Positions 25,123-33,576 of a stretch of 64,000 nt of DNA are shown here, piece after piece (position 1 is the stretch's first letter; each line of letters opens with the position of its first letter). A program made the translations under genes and the position numbers. Origin of the DNA: Ottowia thiooxydans DSM 14619 (GTDB taxonomy: Bacteria > Pseudomonadota > Gammaproteobacteria > Burkholderiales > Burkholderiaceae_C); NCBI RefSeq assembly GCF_000422885.1, contig NZ_AUGX01000017.1, positions 86,833 to 150,832 on the forward strand, written 5' to 3'. The notes beneath the pieces were generated by a model. It saw only the letters and a list, made by a program, of their open reading frames with translations, was not told the DNA's origin and searched no databases.

Positions 25123-26265
25123 TCAGTTGAGGTTGTCCATCTTTCCTGCGTCAAGGAAGCGGCGCGGAAAGACATTAGCCGTGGTTTCGCCGTTGGCTTG
25201 AAGGTTGCTGATGCCAAGCAGGTTCCAGTCACCTGCGAGAACTTCACCCATGGACTGGCGAATCTTGGACGCATCGGTGATAGTGCCGGCTTTTTCCATG
25301 GCCTTGAGCACCAGCATCGTCTGTCCATACCCGTCGACACTGATCACCGTTGGATCGGTTTTGCTGACCTTGGCGTACTGCTCTCTAAAGCGCTTGGCGG
25401 CCGCGCTATCCAGGTTCCACTGCGAGCCCAGGAAATACGAGTTCTTGTATTGATCGGCCTTGACGAACTTGCCCAGCTCGTGGGGGTCACACGCGAGGTC
25501 GACAATGAAGTCACCCGTAAAGCCGAGCTCGCGCGACTGCTTGATGATGGGTGCGATCGTGGGGCAAGCGCCCGGCAATCCTATGAGATCTGGCTTGTCG
25601 CGCAACAACGAGGTGAGTTGTGGGTAGAAGTCGGTCGCGCCGATCACCCAGGTGGACAAGGCTCCAACCTGGCCACCGGCTTTCTTCCATCCTTCCGAGA
25701 AGGTCTCCACCCAGGCCTTGCCGAACTCGTCTTCGCTTTGCATGAAGCCGACCTTGCTAGTCTTGCGGCCCTCACTCTTGAAGACCTGTGCGAACTTGGC
25801 GGTCAAGCCGGGCATGTAGCTGTAGGTGTTGTACCAGTACCGCACGACAAGAGGGTTGTTCGCCTGCACCAACTTGTTCGATGCAGAAGAGGTGACGACG
25901 ACAAACGGAGGATTGGACGTGGCGTTGAAGCCAATAATGGGGAAAGTCTCAATGCTGGTGGCCATGACCATGGCACTCACCTTGTTCTGCGATGAAAGTC
26001 GGCGCCCACAGGCCGCTGACTTGGCCGAGTCGCCCTGGGTATCGCAAAAGGCGGCCTCCACCTTGTGCCTTTTTCCGCCAACTGTGATGCCACCCGCGGC
26101 GTTGACTTCCTGGACCGCGGCGTTGACTCCATTTACAAAATTCGCCCCGAACTGGGCCATAGCACCGGATTGGATTGCCGGCACACCAATCTGTACCGTT
26201 TGGGCCGCTGCAAGCGTCGAGGCGCAAGACAGGAGTGCGGCTTGGATGATTGTTTTCAGTTTCAT
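25123..26265 (-). CDS. Liv-type periplasmic substrate-binding protein
   Basis: A 380-residue receptor with a signal peptide of about 21 residues (MKLKTIIQAALLSCASTLAAA) and a mature start TVQIGVPAIQSGAMAQFGAN, typical of the LivK/peripla_BP_6 fold. The two-lobe fold is suggested by VNGVNAAVQEVNAAGGI early and VISVDGYGQTMLVLKAMEKAG late. It delivers ligand to LivHM. The gene lies between an enoyl-CoA hydratase gene and livH, which ties import to CoA-dependent breakdown. It is only distantly similar to the receptor at 31385. Confidence 0.9.
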   Translation of the reverse strand: MKLKTIIQAALLSCASTLAAAQTVQIGVPAIQSGAMAQFGANFVNGVNAAVQEVNAAGGITVGGKRHKVEAAFCDTQGDSAKSAACGRRLSSQNKVSAMVMATSIETFPIIGFNATSNPPFVVVTSSASNKLVQANNPLVVRYWYNTYSYMPGLTAKFAQVFKSEGRKTSKVGFMQSEDEFGKAWVETFSEGWKKAGGQVGALSTWVIGATDFYPQLTSLLRDKPDLIGLPGACPTIAPIIKQSRELGFTGDFIVDLACDPHELGKFVKADQYKNSYFLGSQWNLDSAAAKRFREQYAKVSKTDPTVISVDGYGQTMLVLKAMEKAGTITDASKIRQSMGEVLAGDWNLLGISNLQANGETTANVFPRRFLDAGKMDNLN

Positions 26266-26282
26266 GACATTTCTCCGTTGTT

Positions 26283-27047
26283 TCAGGACTTGAATCGCTT
26301 GGAATAATTGGTTCTGACCGTCTTCGCTTCTTCTTCCACGTCTACAAATAGCATCGTGAACAAGTCGCTTGCGGGGTTGGGCATGAGTCCACGCTCGGCT
26401 TCGCGAATCGTGGAGAGAGAGCTCAACAGCAGTGAACTGGGGCGCTTGACGACTGAGTCAACGATCTGGTCCACGAAGCGCATCAGCTCTTCTTCTTCGA
26501 GGATTCGGGTCACGAAGCCTTCCATGTACGGACTCGATGCGGTCACCTTGTTGCAGGTCAATACCATCTCGGTCGTGCGAGTGATGCCGATATAGCGTGC
26601 AATCGTGGCCACACCGCCCAATGAGAATGGGATGCCCATGTCCAATTCCGGCACATAGAAAATGGTGTCGGGCGTGGCATAGCGCAGATTGCAGGTGGCG
26701 GCCAACAGAAATCCAGCACCAACTACATAGCCCCGGAGCGCGCAAACGGTTACTACGGGTAGATCACTGATTCTCGAAAAAGCGTTCTGCATGCGCTTGT
26801 TGGCAATCCAAACGCTCTTGGTATCCGTGGCACTGGGTTCTGACGTCACATCAAAACCGGCGCTGAAGTGCTTGCCTTCGCCACTGAACACGATGCACTT
26901 GATATCAGGCCTGGCTGCCAACTGCTCTGCGGCAGACGCCAGCTCTTCACACATCTCCGGCAGCAGGGGGTTGTACTTTGCCGGTCGATTCAATCTGATG
27001 TCAGCTCGGCCCGCGTCAGCGGTGACGAGAAGGTGTTTGTAATTCAT
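26283..27047 (-). CDS. Enoyl-CoA hydratase/isomerase family protein
   Basis: A 254-residue crotonase-fold enzyme. It shows VFSGEGKHFSAGFDV (first oxyanion hole), LRGYVVGAGFLLAATCNLRY (second) and YVPELDMGIPFSLGGVATIA, with a glutamate at the usual first acid position. It is coupled by ATGA overlap to the upstream acyl-CoA ligase and followed 17 bp later by the receptor gene. It probably acts on the CoA ester that the ligase makes. The exact reaction (hydration, isomerisation or retro-Claisen) is open. Confidence 0.9.
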   Translation of the reverse strand: MNYKHLLVTADAGRADIRLNRPAKYNPLLPEMCEELASAAEQLAARPDIKCIVFSGEGKHFSAGFDVTSEPSATDTKSVWIANKRMQNAFSRISDLPVVTVCALRGYVVGAGFLLAATCNLRYATPDTIFYVPELDMGIPFSLGGVATIARYIGITRTTEMVLTCNKVTASSPYMEGFVTRILEEEELMRFVDQIVDSVVKRPSSLLLSSLSTIREAERGLMPNPASDLFTMLFVDVEEEAKTVRTNYSKRFKS

Positions 27048-28705
27048 TGGCGTTCCTTGTAGAGATTGCTGTAGGTGCTCCGAATAATGTGTTTTTGGAC
27101 CTTGCCTCCCACGGTCTCAGGCAAGGCATCCAAAAATACGTACTGTTTCGGTTGCTCAAAGGGAGCCAGGCGTTGCTTTGCTAGGTGCACCAGTTCCTCC
27201 TCGTCTACTGAGGCGCCTGTTTTTTTCACAATGAAGGCGGTGACTGCTTCGCCCCAGCGGGCATGCGGGAGCCCCACAATCGCTGTCTTCAACACCGAGG
27301 GATGTCCACTCAGAATGGCCTCGACACGAATGCAGGTAACGTTCTCACCACCGGTCTTGACGATGTCTTTGAACCTGTCGGCCAGGATGCGTTGCCCTGA
27401 CTCCCCCCACTTGAATGCATCTCCTCCGTGGAACCAGCCACCGCGAAATGCCTCGCGGGTGTCTTCCGGTTTCCTGTAATACCCCGCCATCAATGCCGGC
27501 GAGCGATAGGCGGCCTCCCCTACCGAGGCGTCACCCATCGGGATCGGTGTGCCATCCGTACCGGAAATTTTTGCAGCCAGCAAACCATGCGGTTCACCCA
27601 CATAGTTCTCCTGGGGCGACGTTCGCTGGAAGAGTTCAGGGTGTTTTTCAATCCAGAAACGGTGCGCACAAACGACCTCGGTCATCCCAATGATTTCGAT
27701 GAACTTGACGCCTGCTCCCAGGTACTGGTGCGCTTTGGCGTGCAGTTGGGGGTTCATCGGCGCCCAGCCAAAGATGACCGTCTTCAGGCTCGTACTGGAA
27801 AGACCTTGATCTTTTTCGAACTCGGAAGTGATGGCGTCGATCGCTTGTGGTGCGCCACCCCATAGCGAGGTCACCTTTTCCTGGTCTATCGCTTCGGCGA
27901 TCAGGCGCGGGTTCAACTTGCGACCAATCACTGCCTTGCCGCCTGACATGATGGTGTTGTAGATGATTCCATCGCCGACGTGATAGATGATCGGCAGGAA
28001 CGAACACATCACGAGATCGGATTCGTAGTCGTTTCCGACCATGCACATGCCATTGAAGCTCATAGCAGCGAACATGGTGTTGGTGTGCGAAACCATGACG
28101 CCTTTTGGCGTTGAGGTGGATCCAGAAGTGAACAGCAGCTCCCAGATATCGTCGCCATGAATCTCGACCTCGGGCTCCGCGTCCGACGCTTGCGCAATGA
28201 ACTCGCTGAATGAGCGCAGCGGCACTTCCTGCGATGAGATCCTGATCTGATGAAGGACAGGGACCTTGGACTTCGCAGCCAAGCGCAGGACGCGCTCTGC
28301 GAAGTCCGAATCGGTGATCATGGCTGCGGGTTCACACAGTTCGATCAGTTGCTCCAGCACTTCGTCGCTGAGATTCGGATTCACCGGAGCGGCCGTTACG
28401 CCAGCCTTTGCCATCCCAATCTTTGCAAGGAGGGCCTCTGCCGAGTTCTCGCAGACCATCATGACGATGCGCCCCTCGCTCACGCCTGAAGATCTCAAGG
28501 CATTGGCGTACTGATTTGCCAGCTCATCTGCACGCGCGGCTGTCAATTCTGCATTTTCAGGTGATTCGTAGGCGCCCTCCCAGGCCCGCAACACCTTGCG
28601 CATCGGATCACCCCACTTGATCCGTTCAAACAGATCACCCATGGACACCCGATTCCATCTCTCGGTGGCGCGTCGCCCGCGCAACTTATGCACATCTATT
28701 ATCAT
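27044..28705 (-). CDS. AMP-forming acyl-CoA ligase
   Basis: A 553-residue adenylating enzyme. It shows the phosphate-binding loop LLFTSGSTSTPKGVMVSH, the GMTE motif at about residue 350, GGWFHGGDAFKWGESGQRI and ILADRFKDIVKTGGENV at the hinge, and the catalytic lysine near the C terminus in PETVGGKVQKH. It converts a carboxylic acid, ATP and CoA to acyl-CoA, AMP and pyrophosphate. It lies 9 bp after a TetR gene and is coupled to the hydratase and Liv importer, so the imported acid is probably its substrate. Chain length or ring type is not evident. Confidence 0.93.
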   Translation of the reverse strand: MIIDVHKLRGRRATERWNRVSMGDLFERIKWGDPMRKVLRAWEGAYESPENAELTAARADELANQYANALRSSGVSEGRIVMMVCENSAEALLAKIGMAKAGVTAAPVNPNLSDEVLEQLIELCEPAAMITDSDFAERVLRLAAKSKVPVLHQIRISSQEVPLRSFSEFIAQASDAEPEVEIHGDDIWELLFTSGSTSTPKGVMVSHTNTMFAAMSFNGMCMVGNDYESDLVMCSFLPIIYHVGDGIIYNTIMSGGKAVIGRKLNPRLIAEAIDQEKVTSLWGGAPQAIDAITSEFEKDQGLSSTSLKTVIFGWAPMNPQLHAKAHQYLGAGVKFIEIIGMTEVVCAHRFWIEKHPELFQRTSPQENYVGEPHGLLAAKISGTDGTPIPMGDASVGEAAYRSPALMAGYYRKPEDTREAFRGGWFHGGDAFKWGESGQRILADRFKDIVKTGGENVTCIRVEAILSGHPSVLKTAIVGLPHARWGEAVTAFIVKKTGASVDEEELVHLAKQRLAPFEQPKQYVFLDALPETVGGKVQKHIIRSTYSNLYKERQ

Positions 28706-28714
28706 TTTTGCCTC

Positions 28715-29395
28715 CTAAATAACCTTCAATGCCAGTTCGTAAATCTCTTTCACAACCTCTTCCTCGTTGATATCGCGCTCACCCAATCTATAAAGCTCGC
28801 TCTTAGCTTCTCCCATGGAGTAAATCATCTGGACCACTAGTGAGGGGCGGGTTCCGTGCGTAATTCCACGGTTGTTTTCTTGGATTTCTCGAATAGTTGA
28901 TTTGATTTTTTCAATGTATTTTTTGTTGTAATCAATTAAACGAGAACTGCGAAAATAGTTATCACGTCGCAATTCAAGATATAGATTCGTTATTGCCACG
29001 TCTTCGCACATGCACCTGATATTGTGTGCAACTGAAAACTTCAGTCGATCGTAGGGGCTCGCTATTTTTGCGTAATTCTCTTCATATTCGCGAAGCGTTA
29101 TTTCATACCAAACGCAAATTACCGCTTCGAGGATTTCCTTCTTCGATCGATAAAACTTGTACAAGGCCCCTTCGGCCAAACCTGCCTCCTTGGCGATCTC
29201 GCTGATCGAGCCTGCGTGGTATCCCTTTTGGCGGAATACCTTCAGCGCCGCCGCTTGAATCTGCTGCTCGCGCACAAGCTTCGGTAGACGTTGATTTCTT
29301 TTTTGCCGCGCGGGAACTGGCTCTTGCATCTCACCTGGATGCTCCTCAGCAGTAGAGCGAGAGTCGTCAAGGGCTGCGGTGGAAATTTTTGGCAT
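28715..29395 (-). CDS. TetR-family regulator of the ligase/Liv operon
   Basis: A 226-residue TetR protein with the HTH at about residues 45-92: QIQAAALKVFRQKGYHAGSI, then SEIAKEAGLAEGALYKFYRS and KKEILEAVI. An unusually long, polar N-terminal tail of about 40 residues precedes it; a later ATG at residue 23 could be the real start. The C-terminal half is noticeably more AT rich than the neighbouring genes. It is the first gene of the operon leading to livF, and two TGAGCG-based inverted repeats lie just upstream, so autoregulation by an acyl-CoA or free acid is likely. Confidence 0.85.
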   Translation of the reverse strand: MPKISTAALDDSRSTAEEHPGEMQEPVPARQKRNQRLPKLVREQQIQAAALKVFRQKGYHAGSISEIAKEAGLAEGALYKFYRSKKEILEAVICVWYEITLREYEENYAKIASPYDRLKFSVAHNIRCMCEDVAITNLYLELRRDNYFRSSRLIDYNKKYIEKIKSTIREIQENNRGITHGTRPSLVVQMIYSMGEAKSELYRLGERDINEEEVVKEIYELALKVI

Positions 29396-29402
29396 AGCTT
29401 AG

Positions 29403-29436
29403 TGAGCGATGTTCATTTATTAGTGAGCGCCGCTCA
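29403..29436. promoter_or_regulatory. Two tandem TetR-operator-like inverted repeats
   Basis: TGAGCGATGTTCA (29403-29415, imperfect) and TGAGCGCCGCTCA (29424-29436, perfect 6-bp arms around one base) lie side by side, with centres 21 bp apart, directly upstream of the TetR start at 29395. GTGAGCG-type half-sites are common for TetR regulators of acyl-CoA metabolism. A spacing of about two helical turns would allow two dimers to bind on one face. Confidence 0.7.
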
Positions 29437-29498
29437 TCTTATGGTCAAGTGAGACCTTTTGCGCTAGTAAAAACCCTGAGGCGAGTGATTCATTCAGA

Positions 29499-29896
29499 GA
29501 GATGACTCTGGCCTACCCTCGTGGCCCTATGGCATTAGCTGGGAACATACCCACACCTACCTAGCCACCCGAAGCTTCAGCCTGCCCAACATGGTCTCGC
29601 GGGACATCCAGTACAAGGGTGGCGCCTGGGTCAAGATTGAGCAGGACGCGTGTCGTTTTGTGCGGCGAGCCAAGGGCAACCTGTTCGTGATCACCGTGCC
29701 GGATTTTTTGTCTGGAGAGCCCCCGCGTCGGGAGCAACGGCATCAAGGTTCGGAGCCACCTTTTTGAGCTGATATACGGCCATCACGACAAACAAGCCTG
29801 GGCGCATTAGCAGGAGAACCGGGAGCGCAAGCGGGTCGTGCGACCAACCAGCTACAGAAGCTAGTAAAGGGGTCGAGTGGGATTTTTACCAAAATC
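29499..29896 (+). pseudogene. Decayed DNA/RNA non-specific endonuclease (NUC1 family) fragment
   Basis: Conceptual translation in one frame gives SFSLPNMVSRDIQYKGGAWV, then KIEQDACRFVRRAKGNLFVIT. That is the post-catalytic Asn-containing block of NUC1-type nucleases (compare NMVPQ...GAWxxIE...VxxRAKG...VITGP). A +1 shift near 29727 then gives VGSNGIKVRSHLFELIYG and QAWAH, with an in-frame TAG before QENRERKRVVRPTSYR, and another shift gives GFLP. These are successive pieces of the C-terminal half of the family. The N-terminal DRGH catalytic part is missing or unrecognisable. The gene is therefore a truncated, multiply frameshifted remnant, perhaps of plasmid or mobile-element origin. Confidence 0.65.
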
Positions 29897-30307
29897 TGCG
29901 CTAAGGCTGCGGCATCTTGCACATCAGATGAGAAACGCAATTAAATGACCGCCCTATCACGATCAGAAAGCTGCACCTTTGCGGTTGGATGCCACTCAAA
30001 TCTCGGATTATCCGTGCGCTAGGTATCTGACCTTGAAAGCGCACTCCTTCAAGGTAACCCCGCCGATAAAATTCGCGCTAATTTCACTTGACACCCTATC
30101 GACCATAATGAAATATCGAGGCATGAATTGTCACCTTCATCCCTGATGAATCGCAAACTCTGGAAACCAAATAAAATCTAATTACTCAGAACAATCATTT
30201 ATTATTCACGAACGCACTAGGGCGTGTTCACTGTCACTTTTCGGCGGGGCAGCCATTAATTAGGCGGATCGTGTCAAACCAACGCTCCAAAGAAATATCC
30301 ATACCGC
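29897..30307. other. Gene-poor stretch with an orphan operator-like site and a repeat end
   Basis: No coding frame is credible here. Two things stand out. Around 30101-30122 the sequence CGACCATAATGAAATATCGAGG closely resembles the operator-like repeats upstream of the ABC operon at 31304-31321 but has no adjacent promoter-linked gene. At 30217-30231 CTAGGGCGTGTTCAC repeats the outer end of the inverted-repeat element at 3612-3882 without a second arm. The stretch looks like a scar of rearrangement. Confidence 0.5.
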
Positions 30308-31165
30308 TCAGCGAAGAGCACTCAGCATGGCGTGCGCCTGCCTTAGCTGGTTCCAGCGGTGATAGGCATCGCTGTTGAGTTGCGCTGACAGCTCGGCCGC
30401 GCAACGCTGCAGCACATCAATCTGATGGCGCCGCGGTGGATTCGGAATGTGCTGGATCGAGCCCACGATGGCCAAGGCACCGGCGAGAACGTCTCCATTG
30501 CGAAATATGGGTACGGCCACCGTGTTGACGCCTAGCATCACTTCGTTGTCACACACCTCAAAGAACTGCGCACGAACCTCGCTGAGTCTTTGCCGGATGC
30601 GTGCAGGTTCTGTCATCGACTGCGGTGTCTCGGCCGGCATTTCCATACTCAGCAGCGCTTCCTGGATTTTCGGCGGAGAAAACGCAAGCGTGAGGCGGCC
30701 CAATGCGGAGCAATGCGGCAATGGCCGATTGCCTGGCTTCACGCTAATACAGATACGCGCGTAAATGTTGTCCATGGCGGCTATCACCATAGGCTGACCA
30801 TTGATTGGAACAGCCAGGACCGCGGTTTCCTTCAGTTCGTCACGCACCTGAAGCAGGTAGGGCTCAGCGCGGCTGCGCAAATCGAACTGGGCGCCTGCCG
30901 CCTCGCCTAGTTGAAACACCCGCCAACCTAAGCGATAGCGCTCAGTGCTCTGGTCCTGCTCAATCAGCCCCATCTCGCGCAAGGTGGACAGGTGACGGTG
31001 GATGCGGGGCTTGGTTTCCTGAAGGGCATCTGCCAATTCCGTCACCCCCATAGCCCTTTGCGCCAGCACCAGTTCATCCAAGACCCGGACAGCCACTTTG
31101 ACAGCCTCCACCGAGTTAACTTTCTTTTCACCAGCCAGGGGCGCGGAGGCTTTTGCTTTTTGCAT
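30308..31165 (-). CDS. IclR-family regulator (left paralogue)
   Basis: A 285-residue IclR-type regulator. The N-terminal winged HTH spans about residues 20-80, with MGVTELADALQETKPRIHRH, then LSTLREMGLIEQDQSTERYR. The C-terminal GAF-like effector domain includes AVPINGQPMVIAAMDNIYAR, SVKPGNRPLPHCSALGRL and GVNTVAVPIFRNGDVLAGAL. It is divergent from the ABC/PrpD operon starting at 31385, and two tandem inverted repeats lie between them, so it probably controls that operon. It is highly similar over its full length to the regulator at 47059, pointing to a duplication within this locus. Confidence 0.9.
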   Translation of the reverse strand: MQKAKASAPLAGEKKVNSVEAVKVAVRVLDELVLAQRAMGVTELADALQETKPRIHRHLSTLREMGLIEQDQSTERYRLGWRVFQLGEAAGAQFDLRSRAEPYLLQVRDELKETAVLAVPINGQPMVIAAMDNIYARICISVKPGNRPLPHCSALGRLTLAFSPPKIQEALLSMEMPAETPQSMTEPARIRQRLSEVRAQFFEVCDNEVMLGVNTVAVPIFRNGDVLAGALAIVGSIQHIPNPPRRHQIDVLQRCAAELSAQLNSDAYHRWNQLRQAHAMLSALR

Positions 31166-31284
31166 GGTTCGTTGACCTTCGGTTAGACCACCGTTGTTCG
31201 CAATGCACCTTTTCAGTGCAATCAGTGCACCAAAAAAACATGACTGTTATGTATGGCATTACGAATTAAATGATGATACTCTTA

Positions 31285-31321
31285 GCGATACCAAATATCG
31301 CCTAGCATAACGAAATATGCT
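31285..31321. promoter_or_regulatory. Tandem inverted repeats, probable IclR operator
   Basis: GCGATA-CCAAA-TATCGC (31285-31301) and AGCATA-ACGAAA-TATGCT (31304-31321) are two perfect 6-bp-arm inverted repeats next to each other. They lie in the 219-bp gap between the divergent IclR gene and the ABC operon. IclR proteins bind as paired dimers to such double sites. TAGCGATACC from the first repeat recurs at 47003-47012 upstream of the second IclR gene. Confidence 0.65.
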
Positions 31322-31384
31322 GATGTGCCATTTGGCCCCATGCACTCTTTAGCCCGCGTACCTTTTTCTTGGAGGAATCCCGTC

Positions 31385-32533
31385 ATGAAGCAACTCCGTC
31401 GAACGCTGCTGGTCTCCGCAGCCGCCTTAATGTGTGCCGCCACGGTTCATGCCCAGGGCAATAAAGAACCGTTGAAGTTCGGCTTGGCTATGCCTTTGAC
31501 CGGCTCACAGGCTCTGTTTGGCGCCGATCAGGCCAAAGCTGCGCAGTGGGCCGTGCAAGACATCAATGCGAAGGGTGGCGTGCAGGGGCGTCCGCTGGAA
31601 ATGGTGCTGCTCGACACACAGGCCGATCCGCGTCTGGGTATCAACGCCGTGAACCGCCTGATCAACGTTGACAAAGTGCCGGTATTCATCACTGCCTGGA
31701 GCGCTGTGGTCAAAGCGGTGGCCCCCATTGCCAACCGCAGCAAAGTGCTGGAGCTCAGTGTGGGTGCAAACTCACCAGAGATCGCCAAGCTCGGCGAATA
31801 TGTCTACACCACCTATCCGCTGGCCGATGTGGACGTGCGGGCACAAGCCAAGTACGCCCGCGAGACATTGAAAAAGTCGACCGCAGCCGTGCTCTACATC
31901 CACAACGACAGCGGCGTGGAAGGCGCACGAATCTATCGCGATGCCTTTGCCGAAGCGGGCGGCAAGGTAGTGGCCTATGAGGCCTATGACACGCAAGCGA
32001 CCGACTACACCGGGGCGCTGCTGAAAGTGCGCTCGGCCAATCCCGACATCATTCATATTCAAGGGCTGGTGTCTGATCTGCCGCAGGTCGTGGCACAGCT
32101 GCGTCAGTTGGGCCTGAAGCAGCCCATCTCTACTTATTCGGCAGGCTACAACCCAAAAGTGATTGAACAATTGGGCGCCGCAGCCGAAGGCTTGCTGGTC
32201 TCCGCGCTGGCGCCTTCAGCCGAACAAAACGCCGGCGTAGCCAAGTTTGTGGAACGCTGGCAACAGACCGAAAAGCGCGTTCCCAACGGCTTGCCGTACA
32301 CGCAATACCTGTACGACGCGCCTTACCTCGTAGCGCAGCTGTACGACCATTTGCTGAAGACCAAGCAGCCGCTGACGGGCGCCAACATGAAGAAAGCCCT
32401 GACCGACATCGGCAAGATTGAGCTGCCAATGACCGGGACACTGGAGATCACGAAGGATCATCGCGTGAACAAGCCGGTGTACCTGTATCAAGTGAAGGGC
32501 GGCAAGTTCGAAGCCGTGGCCACAGTCAAGTAA
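31385..32533 (+). CDS. Liv-type periplasmic substrate-binding protein of the PrpD/amidohydrolase cluster
   Basis: A 382-residue receptor of the peripla_BP_6 type with a signal peptide of about 23 residues (LLVSAAALMCAATVHAQ). The mature start KEPLKFGLAMPLTGSQALFG and AQWAVQDINAKGGVQGRPLE are family hallmarks. GGAGGAAT precedes the ATG at 31385; an earlier in-frame ATG would add 20 residues before the signal peptide. It is the first gene of an 11-gene operon and is followed by a long perfect palindrome that probably sets its higher expression over the permease genes. It presumably binds the small molecule that the downstream hydrolases degrade. Confidence 0.92.
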   Translation: MKQLRRTLLVSAAALMCAATVHAQGNKEPLKFGLAMPLTGSQALFGADQAKAAQWAVQDINAKGGVQGRPLEMVLLDTQADPRLGINAVNRLINVDKVPVFITAWSAVVKAVAPIANRSKVLELSVGANSPEIAKLGEYVYTTYPLADVDVRAQAKYARETLKKSTAAVLYIHNDSGVEGARIYRDAFAEAGGKVVAYEAYDTQATDYTGALLKVRSANPDIIHIQGLVSDLPQVVAQLRQLGLKQPISTYSAGYNPKVIEQLGAAAEGLLVSALAPSAEQNAGVAKFVERWQQTEKRVPNGLPYTQYLYDAPYLVAQLYDHLLKTKQPLTGANMKKALTDIGKIELPMTGTLEITKDHRVNKPVYLYQVKGGKFEAVATVK

Positions 32534-32547
32534 GGCTGATCCTGCTT

Positions 32548-32583
32548 CGCATGCAGCGCCGGCCGGCGCTGCATGCGTTCTTT
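32548..32583 (+). terminator. Intercistronic 30-bp perfect palindrome (attenuator or mRNA stabiliser)
   Basis: Positions 32548-32562 and 32563-32577 are perfect 15-bp reverse complements, forming a very stable hairpin followed by TTCTTT. It sits between the receptor gene and its permease gene, a common place for partial termination or 3'-end protection, which gives more binding protein than membrane subunits. The terminal T-run is weak, so read-through into the operon is expected. Confidence 0.75.
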
Positions 32584-32602
32584 CACTTTCGGAACACCGT
32601 CC

Positions 32603-33514
32603 ATGGTCGATCTACAGACATTTCTCCAAATTCTCTGGACCGGGCTGGCCACAGCCACTTACGGCGTACTCCTGGCCGCCGCTTTCTCGCTCGTGCTGAA
32701 GGTGGTGAAGGTCTGGAACTTCGCACAGGCCGGCATGATGGGCATCGCGTTCTACACGATGTACCTGACGCTATATCGCTTCGGATGGCCAGCGCCGCTA
32801 GGCATCGCGGCTGGATTGGCCGTTACCATCGCGGCCGCCCTGGCCATGGAAGTATTTGGCCTGCAGACCTTCCGGCGCCGAAATTCACCTCCGCTGACCT
32901 ATTTCATCTTCACGCTGGTGGTCTCTGAGTTCATGCAGTATTTACTGGCCATGCTCTTTGGCACCGAGCCAGTTTCGCTGTCGCGCAACTTGATGTCGCC
33001 CTCCATGATCGTCGGGGGCATCGTGATCAGTCACTGGGATATCCGCGCGATGTGCACGGCTGTCGTCGTCATGGGCGCGCTTTATGTGGTGCTCAACCGC
33101 ACACGTCAAGGCCAGTTCATGGTCGCAGTGGCCGACAACCCGCACCTGTCTCGGCTATACGGGATCAACGTGCGGTCAGTCTACGCGCTCACCTTTGTGA
33201 TCGCATCAGCTTTGGTGTGCGCCGGTATGTACCTGTTCGGCACGCGCGCCTCAATGGTACCCAACACTCCGCTGGAGATGATGCTGTTCGCCGTCATTGC
33301 AGCGCTGTTGGGCGGCATGGGGAACGTCTTTGGCGCAGCCGTAGCGGCTATGTTCCTGGCGCTGCTACGGGCCTTCAGCATCTTGGTGATTCCATCGGCC
33401 TGGCAGGGACTCATCTTGTATGCACTGCTGTTCATCACCATTTTGGCCTTCCCGCAAGGCGTGAAGCTCCGCCGGCCCGCCTTTCTGCGTAAGAAGGCCC
33501 CCCAAAGCGTCTGA
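32603..33514 (+). CDS. livH: LivH-type ABC transporter permease
   Basis: A 303-residue polytopic permease. It shows ILWTGLATATYGVLLAAAFS at the start, NRTRQGQFMVAVADNPHLSR with GINVRSVYALTF in the cytoplasmic loop, and FAVIAALLGGMGNVFGAAVA near the end, matching LivH. It follows the receptor gene after 69 bp containing the palindrome. It works with LivM (33577). An in-frame ATG at 32573 lies inside the palindrome and would add ten residues; the ATG at 32603 gives a normal N terminus. Confidence 0.9.
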   Translation: MVDLQTFLQILWTGLATATYGVLLAAAFSLVLKVVKVWNFAQAGMMGIAFYTMYLTLYRFGWPAPLGIAAGLAVTIAAALAMEVFGLQTFRRRNSPPLTYFIFTLVVSEFMQYLLAMLFGTEPVSLSRNLMSPSMIVGGIVISHWDIRAMCTAVVVMGALYVVLNRTRQGQFMVAVADNPHLSRLYGINVRSVYALTFVIASALVCAGMYLFGTRASMVPNTPLEMMLFAVIAALLGGMGNVFGAAVAAMFLALLRAFSILVIPSAWQGLILYALLFITILAFPQGVKLRRPAFLRKKAPQSV

Positions 33515-33576
33515 GACTGAGCCACACACAAATCCGCGAAACGCCCCCCGGAATCGCGGCCTAACCAAAACCCGCC

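Noticed and set aside
29743..29940. Short minus-strand frames in the nuclease remnant
   Set aside because: They run antisense to recognisable NUC1 pieces and show no family of their own.
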